Below are positions 59,175 to 64,000 of a stretch of DNA of 64,000 nucleotides, in pieces. Every line of letters begins with the position of its first letter. Position 1 is the stretch's first letter. The DNA comes from Aphrocallistes beatrix (taxonomy: Eukaryota > Porifera > Hexactinellida > Sceptrulophora > Aphrocallistidae), in the NCBI GenBank assembly GCA_963281255.1, contig OY725498.1, forward strand, positions 2,790,001-2,854,000, given 5' to 3'. A program made the position numbers and the translations under genes. Below the pieces are notes generated by a model. The model searched no databases. It saw only the letters and a program-made list of their open reading frames with translations, and was not told where the DNA came from.

Positions 59175-59698
59175 AAGGGGTGCTCAAACTTTTAAATCTA
59201 CGGGCCACTTTAAAAATTAGGCTCCGCCTTATGGGCCACAAATCATAGATCGCCTCTGGCTTTAGTTTAATCAATTTTCAAGCTATACATTTGTAGAGTA
59301 TCTATAATTATTTCTATATGGTGTTTAGAAAAAAACAATTATTATCTGTGACGATTGAAGCTCGTCAATCTACTGTATATACACTGCCTGAACAAAAGTA
59401 TTCGTACACCTCATAATTCCCCATACAAATAGTTATAATACTGATTTATTTAGCGAGTCAAAGTATTTAATCGGTAAGAGATATATATGCTTAATTTAAC
59501 TTCAAATTCGAATTCTCTATATTCTAATTACTCACTCTTCAACTTGTTTACAATCTTTCAACTTGTTTACACTCCCACAAGGTTAAAAACTTTCAAACTG
59601 TGCCACTTCATACGACCAATGCCATCATATACAATGGTGATCACTCGCGACATGTGGCATAGTAAAGCAAATGGCGGGCCATAGTTTGAACACCCTTG
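59175..59698. mobile_element. hAT MITE with perfect 8-bp TSD, interrupted
   Basis: Left end AAGGGGTGCTCAAACTTT and right end AGTTTGAACACCCTTG are flanked by CCATAAGG (59167-59174 and 59699-59706). The interior has 'gggccac' blocks typical of this MITE type and a Tc1-like insert from 59382. Confidence 0.88.
59382..59672. mobile_element. Tc1-like element, left part
   Basis: Starts CACTGCCTGAACAAAAGTAT after TA. The rest is an inverted, diverged copy of 57430-57812. The right terminus is lost inside the MITE. Confidence 0.78.
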
Positions 59699-62284
59699 CC
59701 ATAAGGCATCTCCTTCCAGGAACTGTACTAAAAATGATAGTCCTCTGACTATTATTGAAATGATCTTTTTGGGGATCGTGATCGGATCGAAGATCCTTTT
59801 ATAAAATTAGGATCGTGATCCGATCAAAGATCCTTTTATAAGTTAGGATCGGGATCTGGATCTAGATCCTTTTTTTGAGGATCGACTAATGCCTAAGTCA
59901 CCAACTGGTGGAACTCATCAGATCCCTGGATATTGCTACGATACTCTAGTATGTTTGCTCTAGCCCTTCTGATACAACGAACAGGTGACGCTGGTACTCC
60001 GCAGTAGTGAATAATAGCGTTAGCTTTTGTTAGCTATCTGGTCCTATTGCTCATCTGCGTTTGGAAACGTTTGAGGATCCATCTCTTCGCTTAGTGAGCA
60101 CACTATCTGTTGTGCTCTATCTAGATTAAGATCCGGAAACTGCAGTGCTTCAGTAATGCCAGCGCATTGCCCCAAGATGACCTTCATAATCTCTAGGGTA
60201 CCACGAAATTGCTAGTAAGTTGTGTAAGCAGGCTAGGAGCAATTGGAGCCGATTGCTTTCTCCAGCTTCGATATTCATATCTCACTTGGCACTTGAGATA
60301 TGAATATCGTAATACATCGTGACGACTAAATGGTACTCCGTCCTTGCCATAGGGGCAGCTCTCTGCAGCAACTGCACTAAATGGTCGCCCGGACTAGATT
60401 TCGCAGCTAAAACTGGTCCCCCGGACTAATTTTGGCCTGACAGGGATAGTGGCAGAGAAGAACTTATGCAAAGATCGTAGAGTATGTAACATATCGTTAC
60501 GCGTCCCACGTTAGTACATACCGCGACAACCACCAGATTGAGTCTATGAGCATGGCAGTGAATATAAAAACTCAGTGGAGCAACTTCCTTGATGAGTCTT
60601 TGGACGCCCCTGTGGATCCTACGCATACCGGAAGCGTTGTCATATACTGTCCAACCATACCACTTCTGAAGTCGATTTTGACATCCCTGAGACAATCTAG
60701 AATGGTTTTCGAGAGAGATACTGCATCCAGTCATTCACAGGCATAGAATCAAATGCAGGACTCGGTAATACTGCAGTCTTCAGTGACATAGCGAAGCACT
60801 GCAGTCATCTGTTCTGTCTTAGAGCTGCCTTTGCACTCATCGCACAGGAGAGAAGTACTTAGTTGTCCGCACCTCCGCAGAGATTGTTTCTAGAACGATA
60901 TCTGCCGCTATTGAGATCAGCTCATTCTGAATTGATTTCGATGTGTACTTTGCACTGGATGGATTCTTGCTACCCATACCATCCACGCCCAGCAGTCGAG
61001 AAGACACAATATTATCATATTCTGACACAATTCCCCAAAACAGCAAGGATTTTGCCAGGGTTTGCGTTGGTATTAGTTAGATCCTCACTGTGTCCACGAA
61101 AGGCGATGCCATGCCGGCGGCAACAAAGAAGTACAGATTTCAGAATAGCTGCTAGATAGTGTCGATTCTCTTGAATATGTTTAGCATGGTCGACATTTAG
61201 CATTTGAGCGATACTGGCACTGTGCTCTGGCATTCGGATGGGTGCATCCTTCTAGTTTTTGAACCCTGATGCAGATGCAAATGGAATGGTTCGAATGCCA
61301 GAGCGGCGTGAAAAAACCCGACAAGGACAACAGTACACGACATTTTCCTTTTGTGACTATTCTGCCCACTTATGTTTCGAAAACCAGTTGAACACAAACG
61401 AACGGCCCTGGGTATTTTTGGGATAGTTAGTCAGTTTGGGCTGTGTGGGTTCTACAGTTATTGTTGTTATCTAGGGAGAAGAAAATTTCGGATTATAGTG
61501 GAATCAAAAATGTAATTGGGATATATGTTTAGACTCAATAACATAATTTAGGGGTTTAGTTGTAACCTATAAGTTTGTGTGGATTCCTGCCATACAATAG
61601 CTTCCTCCACTGCTCCATTGCCCAGCACTACGGCCCCCACAGGGTCCAAACCTGGGGGGAGCCGCCCCCCAGGTACCTTGGCGCCTATGGTTTGAACTGA
61701 TGTCAGAAGGCCCTGCTAGATGCTTAGACCCAGAGCTGTTGCAGTAGAGGATGCAACCATCTGAATGTTCGGAGACTCTACTAGTCGAGCATACCGAGTT
61801 TTTCTGTTCTTCGTCTTCTCTTGAACGTTTAGATCGATACATTCTAGTATCATTCGAATTATAATTTTTTGTGTAAAACAACAACAATAACATTGATTAT
61901 ACTGTATACAATTCATTAAAACTTCATTGAACTGCAGACTACATGATTTACAATATGAGTTATGGAAATAATTACTATCACACTGCTGTATTTGATTTAT
62001 AAAGGTGATAAATAGTCATGGGAGAACAAAATAGTGTTGAAATATGGGAAGTATGCCTAAATTTGTGCTTGAGTTTTCAGTTGCCCACCCAATCAGATCC
62101 GATGCCTCGCTGATGCCTACCCTGTCGTAGCCCGCAGCGCCGATCCTGACCATATCCCTACAAATAATCTGTCGAAGGCCATTATCTTCTATTAGGCATA
62201 ATACGATTTGTCCAAAATAGCCCTACCAATCCTGAGTCCTTACCCAAAGACCCTACCAATCTTCACCCCGAGTCTACGGCCCTG

Positions 62285-62649
62285 ACGTAATCATGACTAG
62301 AGTCACTATTAGTCACAGAGAGCATTTGTTTACTGTACTAATGACAACTAAAAAGCCTTCCATACACGCTACTCATTCCGTTCTTCGCGGGACTTCCCGA
62401 TTTTACAATATTCTATTGAACAAATTTTTATAGCGGTAACCTGTTTATTCCATCCACTTAAAAATAGTCCCGTGGTCAACTTTCCTATTACAATTGACCT
62501 CTGTATAATGATGTTCAATATATTTTAGCGGATAACACTGAAATATTAGTTCCGATGGGGTCCAAATATTACGAAATATATGGACCTAGGGAACCATTCT
62601 GGGGGTGTCTATTTTTCGTGTAACAGTTCCTTGAATCTAATTCGATTGT
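62285..62649. other. Stretch without recognised gene
   Basis: Nothing recognised. Confidence 0.4.
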
Positions 62650-62717
62650 TGCTTATTCGCATGCGAATAGTAGCTTATTAGCATGCGAATAGTAGCTTGT
62701 TCGCATGCGAATAGTAA
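62650..62717. repeat. Second array of the 22-bp palindromic unit
   Basis: Three copies of 'gcatgcgaatagtagctta' type, the inverse orientation of 57219-57395. Confidence 0.9.
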
Positions 62718-62739
62718 TTTTCAATATATGGTTTTAATA

Positions 62740-62896
62740 TATAAGATATATATATATATATGACTGATTGAAGAAACTGCCAGCACAGAAAGCTGATTTT
62801 GGCATATCTTTTGGCGATTGCTCCACTAAGTTCTGACCTCAGACGAAAAGGTCGACTCATCATGGAATTATGACGTCATTGTCATCTTTTTATGAG
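62740..62896 (+). repeat. R2 family fragment (5' part)
   Basis: A TA repeat, then 'tgattgaagaaactgcc', 'gtcgactcatcatggaatta' and 'tgacgtcattgtca', as in the R2 units. Confidence 0.8.
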
Positions 62897-62949
62897 AGAT
62901 TTCAAAACTATAAATAAGACAATATTTTTAGTTATGGATACCTTGTGAC

Positions 62950-62967
62950 ACTTATTTTATTTTTTAG
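62950..62967 (+). promoter_or_regulatory. Possible splice acceptor before the terminal open frame
   Basis: 'acttattttattttttag' is a pyrimidine-rich tract ending in AG, 55 bases before the ATG at 63023. Confidence 0.35.
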
Positions 62968-63022
62968 TTGCTAGCTCAATTATATGGAGTTAAAACTTTA
63001 CAATCCACTCCTTGTAATTTAG

Positions 63023-64000
63023 ATGTTATCACAAAACAATTCTTCAAACACATTGATGTATTTTTCGAGATTACTTAGGAATATACGAAATACAGATTTG
63101 ACACCTTTGGATTCAATAAACTTTCAACTTTTGAATAATATATACCAAGCATTTACTCTCCATAGTAGCCAATGCATCATTTATCTATGTAAAAAGCTTC
63201 TAGTCTCTATATTTCAGTATTGTCCATCATTATTAATACCTTTGATTAATATAGTTTTGAAATCTGAAATTCTTTGGCACAAGATTGAGATTTTCCATTC
63301 ATCAATTATAGTATCAATCATATATCTAAGTGAAATTATCGGATCTTGTTTTATTATTAATCAGATTCCCCTTATTTATTGTAATATTATATCAGAAATA
63401 TATTACTCAAGATTTTCCATTATGAGTTTATATTTTTCTGAAATATTATTTTCAAAGAATAAATATTATGCTCTTCTTTTGTGGCACTCATTAGTATCCT
63501 TTATTGGAAAGTTATTCAAGAGCTTTCTGAAATATAACAAACTGTTAGTTATCTATAACAAGGATATTAAGAACATTTACTCACAATTATTATATTTTGT
63601 TCTAAGAAAACTAATTAGTTCAAATTTTCTACTAGAGTTGATTGATATGTTTGAGAATTTTAGTTTCCTTAAACTGATTAATTCTGTTATATCTTCAAAT
63701 TTATTTCATCCTTGTATCAAAGTGGTTAAATTATTCATATTAGATTTGGTTCCATATTTAAAAATAAACTTTAACCATGCGAATATGGATTTTAACTGTA
63801 GAGATACAATGAAAAATATGGATTTAAGAAATATTACTCAGATAAAAATTTCTGAATTGATTGGGGGATTGATACATCACTCATTCGATCTTTCTACACT
63901 GATGTTTGGTAATTTTGGAATTTCTAAACACTTGAAAATACTCTTAGATATTTTTTTATATATATTTAATCATCGCTCGAATATTTTTTTCTCAAAATTG
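63023..64000 (+). CDS. Start of a long open reading frame running out of the window, family unknown
   Basis: ATG at 63023 is followed by 326 codons without a stop up to the last base. An in-frame TAG at 63020-63022 lies directly before the ATG, so this is the first possible start unless an upstream exon joins in. The protein is rich in Leu, Ile, Ser, Phe and Asn, with long predicted helices but no obvious membrane-span pattern: 'LCKKLLVSIFQYCPSLLIPL' near 56-75, 'LLELIDMFENFSFLKLINSV' near 200-220. An alpha-solenoid (HEAT/ARM-like) scaffold is possible but only a guess from composition. Codon use is AT-rich like the EVH1 gene. No disruptions seen, so it is probably a real host gene. Confidence 0.65.
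   Translation, partial: MLSQNNSSNTLMYFSRLLRNIRNTDLTPLDSINFQLLNNIYQAFTLHSSQCIIYLCKKLLVSIFQYCPSLLIPLINIVLKSEILWHKIEIFHSSIIVSIIYLSEIIGSCFIINQIPLIYCNIISEIYYSRFSIMSLYFSEILFSKNKYYALLLWHSLVSFIGKLFKSFLKYNKLLVIYNKDIKNIYSQLLYFVLRKLISSNFLLELIDMFENFSFLKLINSVISSNLFHPCIKVVKLFILDLVPYLKINFNHANMDFNCRDTMKNMDLRNITQIKISELIGGLIHHSFDLSTLMFGNFGISKHLKILLDIFLYIFNHRSNIFFSKL

Larger units (their letters stand above)
58910..59898. mobile_element. GGATCG-rich element nested in the hAT gene
   Basis: Flanked by CACCAACT (58902-58909 and 59899-59906), an 8-bp duplication. Ends 'agggtattagg' and 'gactaatgcctaagt' are weak inverted termini. Subterminal regions repeat 'aggatcg', 'gatcggatcga' and 'gatcctttttttgaggatcg' on both sides. 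It contains the MITE 59175-59698. Confidence 0.82.
58381..61842 (-). pseudogene. hAT transposase (TTF-zinc-finger type), highly broken
   Basis: Minus strand, in order: start region 'MYRSKRSREDEEQKN' (ATG 61840-61842); zinc-finger part 'VVYCCPC' (about 61340); 'HYLAAILKSVLLCCRRHGIA' (61160-61100); 'SKSIQNELISIAADIVLETI' (60941-60880), a DUF4371-like region; 'NASGMRRIHRGVQRLIKEVA' and 'YIHCHAHRLNLVVV' (60640-60540). After the insertion 58910-59898 comes 'VVRNLFREAEDFPSNLIGF' (about 58700-58640) and, in another frame, 'NGRSFSLMGRVNNHLRSTMS' with 'DRLSGLGILS' (58537-58450), the hAT dimerisation end. Many frameshifts and stops. Same general type as the hAT at 10811-16425 but a different family. 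Confidence 0.85.
58174..62284 (-). mobile_element. hAT transposon, minus strand, with nested insertions (ends tentative)
   Basis: 'ggcgtagggctccg...ttggtaggg' near 58175 and 'accaatcttcaccccgagtctacggcc' near 62284 look like diverged inverted termini. The target duplication is not clear. Inside are a hAT transposase pseudogene and the insertion 58910-59898. Confidence 0.55.

Overview
The window is AT-rich eukaryotic DNA, most likely from an invertebrate animal. The evidence is spliceosomal introns of about 50-80 bp with GT-AG borders inside transposase genes, and a mix of transposon superfamilies typical of animals: P/THAP, hAT, PIF/Harbinger, Tc1/mariner, pogo, Mutator-like, an integrase-type (Ginger-like) gene and Ty3/gypsy. 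No bacterial operons, rRNA genes or CRISPR arrays were seen. The species cannot be named from this sequence.

Most of the window is a graveyard of mobile elements, many nested. Several insertions can be dated relative to each other from target-site duplications (TSDs). The clearest stack is at 7994-16792. A P-element-like transposon (27-bp terminal inverted repeats) was broken near the 3' end of its transposase by a 5.6-kb hAT element (TSD GTCGATGC). That hAT was in turn broken by a 2.8-kb foldback element (TSD CTTGAACG) whose arms are satellite-like arrays of a TGATCA-containing unit. When the inserts are removed on paper, both interrupted reading frames continue. A second stack at 58174-62284 has a minus-strand hAT gene split by a GGATCG-rich element, which holds a hAT MITE, which holds a Tc1-like end. 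A third, at 38239-40337, is a TTAA-flanked family (called R1 here) carrying a pogo-type MITE and a Tc1 relic side by side, plus a foldback.

Layout: 1-2285 R1 copy with a foldback MITE; 3.6-4.4 kb Tc1 relic; 4.9-6.6 kb Harbinger; 7.8-16.8 kb P/hAT/satellite stack; 17.1-18.4 kb repeat fragments; 19.3-20.6 kb Ty3/gypsy relic; 22.3-23.9 kb three tandem copies of a 0.5-kb repeat (R2); 24.4-27.3 kb intron-containing integrase gene; 27.6-29.3 kb full-length R1; 29.6-30.6 and 34.8-36.1 kb large palindromes; 31.1-31.5 kb OTU-like fragment; 34.0-34.5 kb gypsy integrase; 37.0-37.7 kb transposon-protein relic; 38.2-40.3 kb R1 stack; 40.6-41.5 kb an intact EVH1 plus ubiquitin-like gene; 42.0-44.0 kb pogo element; 46.6-47.1 kb an orphan open frame; 48.9-51.2 kb Mutator-like transposase with one stop codon; 52.8-53.5 kb GC-rich minisatellite; 54.9-57.8 kb repeats and an octamer-like palindrome array; 58.2-62.3 kb hAT stack; 63.0-64.0 kb the start of a long open frame leaving the window.

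The best candidates for real host genes are the minus-strand EVH1/ubiquitin-like protein (40587-41537), the open frame 63023-64000, and less surely the 179-codon frame at 46577. The rest is transposon-derived. The transposase genes carry frameshifts or stops, except the integrase-type gene, whose three catalytic residues survive, and the Mutator-like gene, which has only one in-frame stop.
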